From an uncultured Collinsella sp. (GTDB lineage: Bacteria > Actinomycetota > Coriobacteriia > Coriobacteriales > Coriobacteriaceae), in the NCBI GenBank assembly GCA_900759045.1, contig CAAETU010000070.1, forward strand, positions 1 through 41,939: 41,939 nt of DNA, written 5' to 3'. Each line of letters begins with the position of its first letter. Positions within the stretch are counted from its first letter, which is position 1. The notes beneath the pieces were generated by a model that made no database searches, was not told where the DNA came from, and saw only the letters and a program-made list of their open reading frames with translations. Position numbers and translations under genes: made by a program. Shown here in pieces: positions 25,036 through 34,641 of the stretch.

Positions 25036-26046
25036 CTACGCGGTTTTGCCCTCAATGAGTTCAACGGGGAGCTTGATATTCGATTCGGGATTATCGCCGT
25101 TAATAAGAGCGATGATGGATTGCGCCGCGAGCTCTCCGATGCGATCGATATCTTGACGTACGGTTGTTAAGTCAGGCATAAACGTCATAGTTCGGCGGGC
25201 ACCATCCGCGCCCACGACCTTAATATCGTCTGGAGCGCTCAAGCCGCGCTGCTTCATCACGTTGAGACAGATGGCCGCCATCGTATCGTCTCCCGCAAAG
25301 ATGCCGTCAATATCGGGGTTCTCATCGAGGATCTTCGCAACGACCGCGCCCTTTTCGTCGTCGGGCTTAACGAACTCAACCTCACGGACAAGCGCGGACA
25401 AACCGGCCTGCTCAACAACATCGAGGTAGGCATCAGTACGCTTATTGGCAGGCATGCGCATGCGGCTATTGCTGCGCAGGCACAGGATACGCCTGCAGCC
25501 GTCATCAATCAGACGGCGCGTGGCGAGCTCGCCAATGCCATAGCTGTCACTTGCAATCTGGACAGAGCCCTCGCCAAGATCGCAGTCGATGCCAACCAGG
25601 CTCAAGCCCATCTCGGCATATGCCTCGGCACCGATATTGAGGGAGTTGACGATGACGCCATCAACCATATTGCGCCGAAGCATATCGATATAAGAACGCT
25701 CAAGATCAGGTCGATTGGCGCTATTGCACAGCAACATCTTAAAACCGTTTTCGGCCAGGGTACGCTCAACGGCTTGGACCGCTTGGGCATGAAACGGGCT
25801 GCTGACATAGGGGACGATCATACCTATTAGATTCAGGCGACCGTTGAGCATGGCACGGGCGATATCGTTGGGCGTATAGTTGATGCGCTTCATCGCGGCA
25901 TGGACCTTATCGCGGGTCTCTTGGCTAATATAGCCGCGATTATTAAGCACGCGAGATACCGTAGTAGGCGAAACCCCCGCCACCGCTGCAACTTCCTTGA
26001 TGCCAGGCTTAGCAGAATCCTTAGAACGAGCGCCCTCGCGAGCCAT
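25036..26046 (-). CDS. LacI-family transcriptional regulator of the sucrose operon
   Basis: Repressor of about 336 residues. The N-terminal helix-turn-helix is IKEVAAVAGVSPTTVSRVLNNRGYIS, with a hinge helix near NDIARAMLNGR. A periplasmic-binding-like effector domain follows (about 75-336), e.g. IGMIVPYVSSPFHAQ and DGIFAGDDTMAA. ATG 26046 follows GGGGGAGGG; an upstream ATG at 26067 would lie in the operator. It is co-oriented with and upstream of the GH32-PTS-GH32 operon, whose operators carry the same TGTCAAACGTTT half-sites as its own promoter, so it is very likely both the operon repressor and autoregulated. The inducer is probably a sucrose or fructose phosphate (inference). Confidence 0.93.
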   Translation of the reverse strand: MAREGARSKDSAKPGIKEVAAVAGVSPTTVSRVLNNRGYISQETRDKVHAAMKRINYTPNDIARAMLNGRLNLIGMIVPYVSSPFHAQAVQAVERTLAENGFKMLLCNSANRPDLERSYIDMLRRNMVDGVIVNSLNIGAEAYAEMGLSLVGIDCDLGEGSVQIASDSYGIGELATRRLIDDGCRRILCLRSNSRMRMPANKRTDAYLDVVEQAGLSALVREVEFVKPDDEKGAVVAKILDENPDIDGIFAGDDTMAAICLNVMKQRGLSAPDDIKVVGADGARRTMTFMPDLTTVRQDIDRIGELAAQSIIALINGDNPESNIKLPVELIEGKTA

Positions 26047-26066
26047 AGCACCCTCCCCCATCAACA

Positions 26067-26082
26067 TGTCAAACGTTTACAT
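26067..26082 (-). promoter_or_regulatory. LacI-type operator in front of lacI
   Basis: TGTCAAACGTTTACAT, a near-palindrome matching the operators of the operon. It lies 20 bp upstream of the chosen lacI start. Autoregulation is inferred. Confidence 0.75.
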
Positions 26083-26227
26083 ACGAACAAAGCATACCCC
26101 AACAACAGCGGGAAGACGGTAACAGCACAAGTAAGTAAACGACTCATCCAAATAATTAGGAGAGTTCCGCCTAAAGGGTGACTACACAGGACCCCCGCTG
26201 GGCTGCTTTGGGTTACTTTCCAAAACA

Positions 26228-26293
26228 TTCCGCAGGACGCAAAGGGCTCCGCCGCGCGAAGCGCGCAGCGGAGCCCTTTGCATGTCCGAGGAC
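26228..26293 (-). repeat. Two-tier palindromic element (copy D), outer stem decayed
   Basis: In minus-strand sense: GTCCTCG, GAC, ATG, a 14-bp inner stem (GCAAAGGGCTCCGC and complement), apical GCGCGCTTCGCGCG hairpin, GTC, CTGCGGA. The core is complete, but the flanking arms (about 26208-26226 and 26294-26312) do not pair well, so the outer stem has been lost or replaced. It stands next to copy E; both blocks are introduced by an imperfect CCTAAAGG..GACnACnCAGGA direct repeat (26170, 26317), suggesting tandem duplication. Confidence 0.7.
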
Positions 26294-26335
26294 ACCAATT
26301 TAATTTAGCGTGGTTCCCTAAAGGACGACAACGCA

Positions 26336-26439
26336 GGAGACCCGGCAAGGCCGGGAGCACTTTGTCTCGCAAACGTTCCGCAGCCGCGAAGCGGCGAGGA
26401 CGTTTGAGAGGCAAAGTGCGTAGGCCTTACCGGGTCTCC
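26336..26439 (-). repeat. Two-tier palindromic element (copy E), downstream of grcA
   Basis: The minimal form of the family. A long imperfect outer stem (26336-26375 with 26401-26439) encloses, in grcA sense, GTCCTCG, a 5-bp stem GCCGC/GCGGC with CTTCG-type loop, and CTGCGGA. It begins 18 nt after the grcA stop and is the only candidate transcript end for the pflB-grcA unit. Confidence 0.8.
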
Positions 26440-26457
26440 GGTGGGAGTTGAGTCCCT

Positions 26458-26709
26458 TTAGAACTTGTCGTGGAAAGTACGCGCAATGACCTCGTCCTGC
26501 TGCTCCTTGGTGAGCGTGTGGAAGTTCACGGCATAGCCGGAAACGCGGATGGTCAGCTGCGGGTACTTCTCGGGGTGAGCCTGAGCGTCGAGCAGCGTCT
26601 CACGGTTGAAGACGTTGACGTTCAGGTGGTGGCCACCCTTCTCGGCGTAAGCGTCGAGCATGTGGACCAGGTTATCGGCCTGAGTCTCGGAAACTTCAGA
26701 AACCTTCAT
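26458..26709 (-). CDS. grcA: Stand-alone glycyl-radical domain protein (PFL C-terminal part)
   Basis: Protein of 83 residues corresponding to the last 75-80 residues of a normal pyruvate formate-lyase. It has GGHHLNVNVFNRETLLDAQ, PEKYPQLTIRVSGYAVNF and QQDEVIARTFHDKF. The radical-bearing glycine is Gly58 in RVSGYAV. The unit resembles E. coli GrcA/YfiD, which repairs oxygen-cleaved PFL. Here, however, the upstream PflB entirely lacks this domain, so this protein should be an obligatory second subunit. It has its own start and a strong GAAGGAG ribosome site, and 85 nt with two hairpins separate it from pflB, so it is not a simple frameshift product. It should be the substrate of PflA. Confidence 0.93.
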   Translation of the reverse strand: MKVSEVSETQADNLVHMLDAYAEKGGHHLNVNVFNRETLLDAQAHPEKYPQLTIRVSGYAVNFHTLTKEQQDEVIARTFHDKF

Positions 26710-26732
26710 AATGTGTCTCCTTCGATTGATAG

Positions 26733-26793
26733 GCGCCGGCCGAAACCGGCGCGCTAATCAGTAATCGTTATTGTTAGTATAGCACTAACAATA
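26733..26793 (-). repeat. Two hairpins between pflB and grcA
   Basis: TATTGTTAGT (26769-26778) pairs perfectly with ACTAACAATA (26784-26793), 1 nt after the pflB stop. GCGCCGG (26733-26739) pairs with CCGGCGC (26746-26752) just before the grcA ribosome site. No U-run follows either. They could act as RNase barriers or partial terminators that set the relative amounts of the two subunits. Confidence 0.7.
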
Positions 26794-26794
26794 G

Positions 26795-28846
<2,052 letters not shown>

Positions 28847-29224
28847 TGTGTAACCACGCTCCTAGTTACGTGTAATGCGGCGCTCTCTCACACCGCTGCT
28901 TATTGAATTCTTGAATGTTCGGCTTGCACTACCGGCTTCTTCCGTTCTTCACCACACGCTGGTGCAGAGAAAACGTTTGTCCACCTTGGAACTACAACCC
29001 AAAACCCAAGATTTCACCCGTCTGAGAAGGATAACATAGCGACCCTCTCCATCCGGGCTGTTATATGTTTCTTTTTTTATATCATAAGGGCGTTTTTTAC
29101 AAACCCGCAGGAAATGCGAGCGCGAACAACTACCGTTCACCGATTTGTATGTTATTTTTCCTTGCCTTTGTACGACGTTCGCTCTAGCTGTTATGCCAGC
29201 TTTAGCAGGGTAAAGTGCCTCTGA
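28847..29224 (-). promoter_or_regulatory. Upstream region of pflB
   Basis: A 375-nt AT-richer non-coding stretch. On the minus strand TTGTAA and TATAAA lie 15 bp apart near 29100-29075 as a possible promoter. Runs of A/T around 29070-29095 are notable. No clear FNR, Rex or other redox operator was recognised, and no coding frame is supported. Confidence 0.3.
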
Positions 29225-29328
29225 GTAGGCTTTGGGACATGCCTAACCATCTACCCCTAACTTTGCTGGCACCGACGGTGTACGGAGGTCGCCTAAAGGT
29301 AGTTTTCTAGGCATGTCCCAAAATCTAC
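29225..29328. repeat. 31-bp-arm inverted repeat between pflB and marR
   Basis: Arms 29225-29255 and 29298-29328 are co-linear complements with 8 mismatches and a perfect 15-bp core, TTTGGGACATGCCTA/TAGGCATGTCCCAAA. The outer end CATGTCCCAAAATCTAC resembles the lysC hairpin at 8585-8616. GAGTAGGCTTT at its left end also occurs in the inverted repeat at 35984. It looks like a dispersed element. Confidence 0.65.
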
Positions 29329-29361
29329 CGCATAGGGTGCGCGTGCAAGGGTATCATCTTT

Positions 29362-29398
29362 CACCGAAAATAGTTTCTAGTGTTAGGGGTTTTCGGTG
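29362..29398. promoter_or_regulatory. Inverted repeat at the marR start codon
   Basis: CACCGAAAA (29362-29370) and TTTTCGGTG (29390-29398) form a perfect 9-bp inverted repeat 19 bp apart. It straddles the AGGGG ribosome site, and its right half includes the GTG start codon. It is either the operator of the MarR protein or an mRNA hairpin that hides the start site. Confidence 0.55.
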
Positions 29399-29845
29399 GA
29401 AGATACCGATTTCCGTGAACTTGGGCGTCAGCTCCTTACCGAGTTCGGCAGCATGCATCAGCGCATTTCGCGTTTTGCGGACAAAGCCCTCGGCGGCGAG
29501 ATGGCCGTCATGCGCGCCCTCATACTCGCTGGCGGTTCGCTCACGCCGAGCGAACTCGCTGATCGCGCCTGGGTCTCGAGCGCCCGCATCGCCAATATTC
29601 TGCGCGCCCTCGAGGCCAAGGGCTGGGTTGAGCGCGAGCACTCAAAAACCGACCGTCGTCGCGTACACGTCACAGTGACCGACAAGGGATTCCAGGACCT
29701 AGAAATCAAACGTCGGGAATTCGAGGACCGCACCACGGCTTTCCTCGAGCAGCTCGGCGAAACAGATACCCAAGAGATGGTGCGTCTTCTAAGGCGTGCC
29801 AACGAAATTATCGACCGCAATCAAGAAAGGAGAGATGCCGAGTGA
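29396..29845 (+). CDS. MarR-family transcriptional regulator
   Basis: Winged-helix regulator of 149 residues. DNA-binding core: LTPSELADRAWVSSARIANILRALEAKGWVEREHSKTDRRRVHVTVTDKG (residues about 44-95), with the wing at TDRRRVHV. Helices at both ends form the dimerisation part. GTG 29396 is preceded by AGGGG at 7 nt. Its stop overlaps the GTG of the ABC exporter gene by 4 nt, so it is the first gene of a three-gene operon and presumably represses the exporter until a drug-like ligand binds. The inverted repeat over its start codon is a candidate operator. Confidence 0.93.
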   Translation: MEDTDFRELGRQLLTEFGSMHQRISRFADKALGGEMAVMRALILAGGSLTPSELADRAWVSSARIANILRALEAKGWVEREHSKTDRRRVHVTVTDKGFQDLEIKRREFEDRTTAFLEQLGETDTQEMVRLLRRANEIIDRNQERRDAE

Positions 29846-32208
29846 GGATTCTCAAGCTCTTTAAAAAGCATATCCTGGCACTGTTCGCAGCTATCGTACT
29901 TATCGTAATCAGTTGCAACGCCGATCTGGCACTGCCTACCTATATGAGCGACATCGTCGACGTGGGCGTGCAGCAAGGCGGCATCGCCTCGCCCGTGCCC
30001 GACACCATCCGCGCCGAATCGCTCGACGACCTCGAACTCTTTATGAGCGCCAAGGACGCCAAGGCTGTGGAGGCCGTGTTTAGCAAGGCTGACAAAAACG
30101 GCATTCGAACGTACAAGGGCACCGAGGAAGAGCGTACCGATGGAGGCAAGATTGCCAACATTATGAGCCTGCCCGAGACTGTCGTCCTTTCGCTCGACCA
30201 GGGCATCGACGCCGACTCCATGGGCGACATGATGGGCTCGTCCAACGAGAAAGACAGCGACGCCGCCCAGGCCATGCCCACCCCTGAGCAGATGGCGGCG
30301 ATGACGCCCGAGCAGCTCGCCGAGATGCAGCAGAAGGCCGCAGCGGCGCAGAACATGCAAAAGCAGATTGATGCCGACGGCGGTAAGATCACCATGAAGA
30401 GCCTGCGCCTGGGTGTCGAGGGCGGTCTGGTAGACCAAAGCAAGCTCGTCGAGGGCGCCAACCAAATGGCGGATAAAATGGGCTCCATGTCGGGCTCCAT
30501 CGTCACCCAGCGCGCCGTGAGCTATGTACAGGACGAGTACAAGGCGCAGGGCATCGACCCCGCCGACGTGCAGAACGCCTACCTGAGCCGCATGGCGACC
30601 ACGATGTTTGGACTGTGCCTCGTGTCGCTCGTCGCCACCATCCTGACCGGTGCCGTGGCTTCGCGCACCGCCTGCTCCATCGCCCGCGACCTGCGCCGCG
30701 AGACCTTCAACAAGGTTATGCACTTCTCGCCGGCCGAGGTGGGCAAGTTTAGCCAGGCCTCGCTCATCACCCGCTGCACCAACGACATTCAGCAGATCCA
30801 GATGGCCGCAACTCTGTTTATCCGCATGTGTCTGATGGCCCCCGTCATGGGCATCGTCGCCGTCATGCGCGTCCTGGCCAACCATACCGGCCTGGAGTGG
30901 ACCATCGCCGTTGCCATCATCGCGGTCTCGGCCGTCGTCGGCGTGCTTATGGGCCTCACCATGCCCAAGTTCAAAAAGATGCAAAGCTTTGTTGACCGCG
31001 TGAACCTTACCGCCCGCGAGCTGCTCGACGGCCTTATGCCCATCCGCTCGTTCAACCGCGAGGAACATGAGCTCGAACGTTTTGACAAGGCGTCGCTCGA
31101 CCTGATGACCACGCAGCTCTACACCAACCGAGCCATGAGCTTTATGATGCCGCTCATGATGCTCGTCATGAACTTCATCACCGTGCTTATCGTCTGGTTT
31201 GGCGCGCAGGGCGTGTCCGACGGCGTGATGCAGGTCGGCAACATGATGGCGTTTATCTCCTACACCATGCAGATCGTCATGGCGTTTATGATCCTCACCA
31301 TGGTTTCGGTTATCCTGCCCCGTGCCGAGGTCGCAGCCGAGCGCGTAGAAGAGGTCATCACTTGCCCCACGAGCATCAACGACCCTGTCTCGCCCAAACT
31401 GCCCGTGGCCAGCGCGCCGCGCGGTGAGCTCACCTTCCGCGACGTGAGCTTCCAGTATCCCGATGCCCGCGCCGATGTCATCAGCGGCGTGAACTTCACC
31501 ACGCATGCCGGTCAGATGCTCGGCATCATTGGCTCCACGGGCTCGGGCAAGTCCACGCTCGTGCAGCTGATTCCGCGCCTGTACGACGTCACGGGCGGCA
31601 GCATTTCGCTCGACGGCATCGACGTGCGCGACATGACCCTTTCCGAGCTGCGCCGCCGCATTGGTTACATCCCGCAGCAGGGGCGTCTGTTCTCGGGCAC
31701 TGTCGAGAGCAACCTCAAGTTTGCCGGCGACATGGTGAGCGATGACGACATGCGCCAGGCCGCGCGCATCGCCCAGGCCGAGGACTTTATCGCCGAACGC
31801 GAGGGCGGCTACGACTCCCCCATCAGCCAGGGCGGCTCCAATGTCTCGGGCGGTCAGCGCCAGCGCTTGGCCATCGCCCGCGCATTGGCCAAAAAGCCCG
31901 AGGTTGTGGTGTTTGATGACTCGTTTAGCGCCCTCGACTACAAGACCGACGCGCGCCTGCGCGAAGAGCTGGCCAAAAACGTCACTGACGCCGCGCTCGT
32001 GGTAGTGGCCCAGCGCATCGCGACCATCATGCACGCCGACCAGATCATCGTGCTCGACGACGGCCACGTGGTGGGCACCGGTACGCACGAGGAGCTGCTG
32101 CACAGCTGCCCGGCATACCTGGAGATCGCACAGTCGCAGCTTTCCGCCGAGGAGCTGGGGCTTACCCAAGAAGAAATTGCAGCCGTCACGGAAGGAGGCG
32201 AGCGCTAA
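29842..32208 (+). CDS. ABC exporter subunit with degenerate ATPase site
   Basis: Half-transporter of 788 residues. A first helix (about 10-30) is followed by a large extracytoplasmic insertion (about 40-245) rich in Met, Gln, Ala and Asp, then five more helices and a nucleotide-binding domain from about 530. Walker A is GSTGSGKST and the signature VSGGQRQR. Walker B is VVVFDDSFSALD, with Asp where the catalytic Glu normally sits. The H-loop His is replaced by Gln (VVAQRIAT). These losses mark the non-catalytic site of a heterodimeric exporter (BmrC/TM287 type). GTG 29842 overlaps the marR stop. It pairs with the next gene, which has an intact Walker B. The substrate is unknown; multidrug or lipid/peptide export is likely. 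Confidence 0.94.
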   Translation: MRILKLFKKHILALFAAIVLIVISCNADLALPTYMSDIVDVGVQQGGIASPVPDTIRAESLDDLELFMSAKDAKAVEAVFSKADKNGIRTYKGTEEERTDGGKIANIMSLPETVVLSLDQGIDADSMGDMMGSSNEKDSDAAQAMPTPEQMAAMTPEQLAEMQQKAAAAQNMQKQIDADGGKITMKSLRLGVEGGLVDQSKLVEGANQMADKMGSMSGSIVTQRAVSYVQDEYKAQGIDPADVQNAYLSRMATTMFGLCLVSLVATILTGAVASRTACSIARDLRRETFNKVMHFSPAEVGKFSQASLITRCTNDIQQIQMAATLFIRMCLMAPVMGIVAVMRVLANHTGLEWTIAVAIIAVSAVVGVLMGLTMPKFKKMQSFVDRVNLTARELLDGLMPIRSFNREEHELERFDKASLDLMTTQLYTNRAMSFMMPLMMLVMNFITVLIVWFGAQGVSDGVMQVGNMMAFISYTMQIVMAFMILTMVSVILPRAEVAAERVEEVITCPTSINDPVSPKLPVASAPRGELTFRDVSFQYPDARADVISGVNFTTHAGQMLGIIGSTGSGKSTLVQLIPRLYDVTGGSISLDGIDVRDMTLSELRRRIGYIPQQGRLFSGTVESNLKFAGDMVSDDDMRQAARIAQAEDFIAEREGGYDSPISQGGSNVSGGQRQRLAIARALAKKPEVVVFDDSFSALDYKTDARLREELAKNVTDAALVVVAQRIATIMHADQIIVLDDGHVVGTGTHEELLHSCPAYLEIAQSQLSAEELGLTQEEIAAVTEGGER

Positions 32209-34064
32209 TGGCAGACGAGACCAAGACTCAGATTCCCAAGCCCACCCGCCAGCGTGGTCCCATGGGCCGCATGGGCGGCATACGTCGCGGCGAAAAGGCC
32301 AAGGACTTTAAGGGCACCATGAGGCAGCTGCTCGGCTATATCGGCCAGCACAAGATTGCCGTGTTTACCGCCGTCGCCTTTGCCGTGTGCTCGGTCATCT
32401 TTAACATTGTGGGGCCCAAGGTGCTCGGCCAGGTTACCACCAAACTGTTCGAGGGCTTGGTTGCCAAGGTCAACGGCACCGGCGATGTCGACTTTGCCTG
32501 GATTGCCAAGACGCTCGGCTTTTTGCTCTGCCTGTATCTGGCGAGCTCTATCTGCAGTCTAATCCAGGGCTGGCTCATGACCGGCGTCACGCAAAAGATC
32601 TGCTACCGAATGCGCAAGGAGATCGCCGCCAAGATTGCCGTCGTGCCGATGAGCTACTTTAACGGACACAGCAAGGGCGACGTGCTCAGTCGCATCACCA
32701 ACGACGTCGATACGCTCGGCCAGTCGCTCAACCAGAGCGTGACCCAGCTCATCACGTCGGTGACGCAGATTATCGGCGTGCTCGTCATGATGCTGTCGAT
32801 CAGCCTGCCGCTCACCGGCGTCACCGTGCTCACGCTGCCGGCCGCTGCGATTATCCTGACCGTGATGATTCACTTCTCGCAGCCGTACTTCCGCGAGCAG
32901 CAGCAGGTTTTGGGCGCCGTCAACGGCATCATCGAGGAGGACTTTGCCGGCCAGAACGTCATCCAGGTGTTCGACCGCGCCGAGGCCTCAATCGAGGAGT
33001 TCGACCGTCAAAACGACCGCCTCTTTATTAGTGGCTGGCGCTCGCAGTTCCTGTCGGGCCTGATGATGCCGCTCATGAGTTTGGTGGGCAACATGGGCTA
33101 CGTGGGCGTCGTCGTGGTGGGCGCGCAACTCGCGCTGACCGGCAATGCCACGCCCGGCGACATCCAGAGCTTTATCCAGTACGTTCGCAACTTTACGCAA
33201 CCCGTGCAGCAGCTGGGCAACGTGAGCAACACGATGCAGTCGATGGCAGCTGCCACGGAGCGTGTGTTTGAGTTTTTGGCCGCGCCCGAGGAGGAGCAGA
33301 AGGCCGACGCGCGGATTCCCGAGAAGCGCCCCGGCCACGTGGAATTTGACCATGTGAAGTTTGGCTACACGCCCGACAAGACCATCATCCACGACTTTAG
33401 CTGCGAGGCGCAGCCCGGCCAGACCATCGCCATCGTCGGTCCCACCGGCGCTGGCAAGACCACGCTCATCAAGCTGCTGCAGCGCTTTTACGATGTGGAC
33501 GGCGGCTCGCTGCGCGTCGAGGGCGTCGACGTGCGCGATTGGGACCGCGCGGCACTTCGCGGCGAGTTTGCCATGGTGCTGCAGGATACCTGGCTGTTTA
33601 ACGGCACGATCCGCGAGAACATCCGCTACGGACGCCCCGATGCAAGCGATGACGAGGTCGAGGCCGCCGCACGCGCCGCACGCTGCGATCACTTTATCCA
33701 TACGCTCGCCGGCGGCTACGACTTTATGATCAACGAGGAGGGCACCAACCTGTCGCAGGGTCAGCGCCAGCTCGTGACCATCGCCCGTGCCATTTTGGCC
33801 GACCGCCCGGCGCTGATTCTGGACGAGGCGACCTCCAACGTGGATACCCGCACCGAGGAGCTCATCCAGCGTGCCATGGATGCGCTGATGCAGGGCCGTA
33901 CCAGCTTTGTCATCGCGCACCGTCTGTCCACGATCCGCAACGCCGACGTGATCTTGGTAATTCGCGACGGTGACATCGTCGAGAAGGGCACGCACGACGA
34001 GCTGCTCGCCCAAGGCGGCTTCTACGCCGACCTGTACAACTCGCAGTTCGACGAGGCGGCGTAA
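32208..34064 (+). CDS. ABC exporter subunit with catalytic ATPase site
   Basis: Half-transporter of 618 residues and partner of the preceding gene. A basic N-terminal tail of about 40 residues is followed by six membrane helices (e.g. IAVFTAVAFAVCSVIFNIVG, TLGFLLCLYLASSICSLI) and a nucleotide-binding domain from about 375. Walker A is GPTGAGKTT, Walker B ALILDEATSNVD with Glu intact and the H-loop VIAHRLSTI intact. The signature is altered to LSQGQ. So in the dimer one site combines the weak Walker B of subunit 1 with the altered signature of subunit 2, while the other site is fully canonical. ATG 32208 overlaps the previous TAA by one base, with GGAAGGAGG upstream. Confidence 0.95.
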   Translation: MADETKTQIPKPTRQRGPMGRMGGIRRGEKAKDFKGTMRQLLGYIGQHKIAVFTAVAFAVCSVIFNIVGPKVLGQVTTKLFEGLVAKVNGTGDVDFAWIAKTLGFLLCLYLASSICSLIQGWLMTGVTQKICYRMRKEIAAKIAVVPMSYFNGHSKGDVLSRITNDVDTLGQSLNQSVTQLITSVTQIIGVLVMMLSISLPLTGVTVLTLPAAAIILTVMIHFSQPYFREQQQVLGAVNGIIEEDFAGQNVIQVFDRAEASIEEFDRQNDRLFISGWRSQFLSGLMMPLMSLVGNMGYVGVVVVGAQLALTGNATPGDIQSFIQYVRNFTQPVQQLGNVSNTMQSMAAATERVFEFLAAPEEEQKADARIPEKRPGHVEFDHVKFGYTPDKTIIHDFSCEAQPGQTIAIVGPTGAGKTTLIKLLQRFYDVDGGSLRVEGVDVRDWDRAALRGEFAMVLQDTWLFNGTIRENIRYGRPDASDDEVEAAARAARCDHFIHTLAGGYDFMINEEGTNLSQGQRQLVTIARAILADRPALILDEATSNVDTRTEELIQRAMDALMQGRTSFVIAHRLSTIRNADVILVIRDGDIVEKGTHDELLAQGGFYADLYNSQFDEAA

Positions 34065-34095
34065 ATTCTGCCGCAGGGAACGAATAACGCCCGAG

Positions 34096-34132
34096 AACGG
34101 GGGCGCAGGACAACCTGCGCCCCCGTTTTTGT
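34096..34132 (+). terminator. Strong Rho-independent terminator of the ABC exporter operon
   Basis: A 14-bp perfect stem (34096-34109 with 34114-34127), ACAA tetraloop, followed by TTTGTT. It lies 31 nt after the stop. Confidence 0.9.
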
Positions 34133-34185
34133 TCTACGGCCCTTGAGCCGCCTCCCCTGGGACCTGATTGACAGCCCCTTCGAAG

Positions 34186-34423
34186 CCCTGTGGGCAAAAA
34201 ATGGCAAATATGAGTACTGTTACCTTTTTGGTAACAGCCAAAACCGCCTCAAACGACCTCCTTGCGGCCTCTATACGCCTTCAAATTAATCAAAACGCCC
34301 GTTAGCGGGCTTCTGTGTGCCAACGTTAATGAACATATTTTTCACTTTGTCTATTATCTTGCTAGACTGATATGTTACTAGGTTAGCAACCGTACTCATA
34401 TTTGGCATTTTTTGCCCACAGGG
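34186..34423. mobile_element. MITE-like element with 32-bp terminal inverted repeats
   Basis: Arms 34186-34217 and 34392-34423 are inverted copies with 31 of 32 positions matching, separated by 174 nt. The interior is AT-rich, has no coding frame, and carries a TGTTACC/GGTAACA hairpin just inside the left end. CCTGTGGGCAAAAA, the outer end of the arms, also occurs at 159-172. No clear target-site duplication was found. A non-autonomous transposon is the best reading; a very long structured leader of aroF is the alternative. Confidence 0.6.
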
Positions 34424-34505
34424 TGTTTCCTGGGGAACCGACAACAGCCTTAGAGTCGCGCGCGGTGCCACTCCCTCCCGACATCCGCCGACGTTTACCC
34501 AGATA

Positions 34506-34543
34506 AAACCTGCCAAAATAAACCTGTCCCTTTTGGCAGGTTT
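34506..34543 (+). repeat. Hairpin of the TAA..GTCCC loop family upstream of DAHP synthase
   Basis: AAACCTGCCAAAA (34506-34518) pairs perfectly with TTTTGGCAGGTTT (34531-34543); the loop is TAAACCTGTCCC. The sequence is nearly identical to the copy after the kinase gene at 3795-3829. It may terminate a short transcript ahead of the aroF gene or be a dispersed repeat. Confidence 0.7.
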
Positions 34544-34641
34544 CGGGGTGGCAAGGGCTTGCACTTTAGCGTGCGACAGCGGATAATGCCGAACACTCGA
34601 CAATACGCTTATTGCTCTTTCTATAGATTGAGGAGGCCCTT

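Noticed and set aside
29821..32169. 782-codon open frame antisense to the ABC exporter
   Set aside because: His/Gly/Asp-rich translation typical of antisense frames in GC-rich genes; the plus-strand frame has all ABC motifs.
34544..34580. T-box-like GGGGTGGCAAGGGC in the aroF leader
   Set aside because: The 14-nt T-box core (AGGGUGGNACCGCG) is not matched and no specifier loop or antiterminator pair was found.
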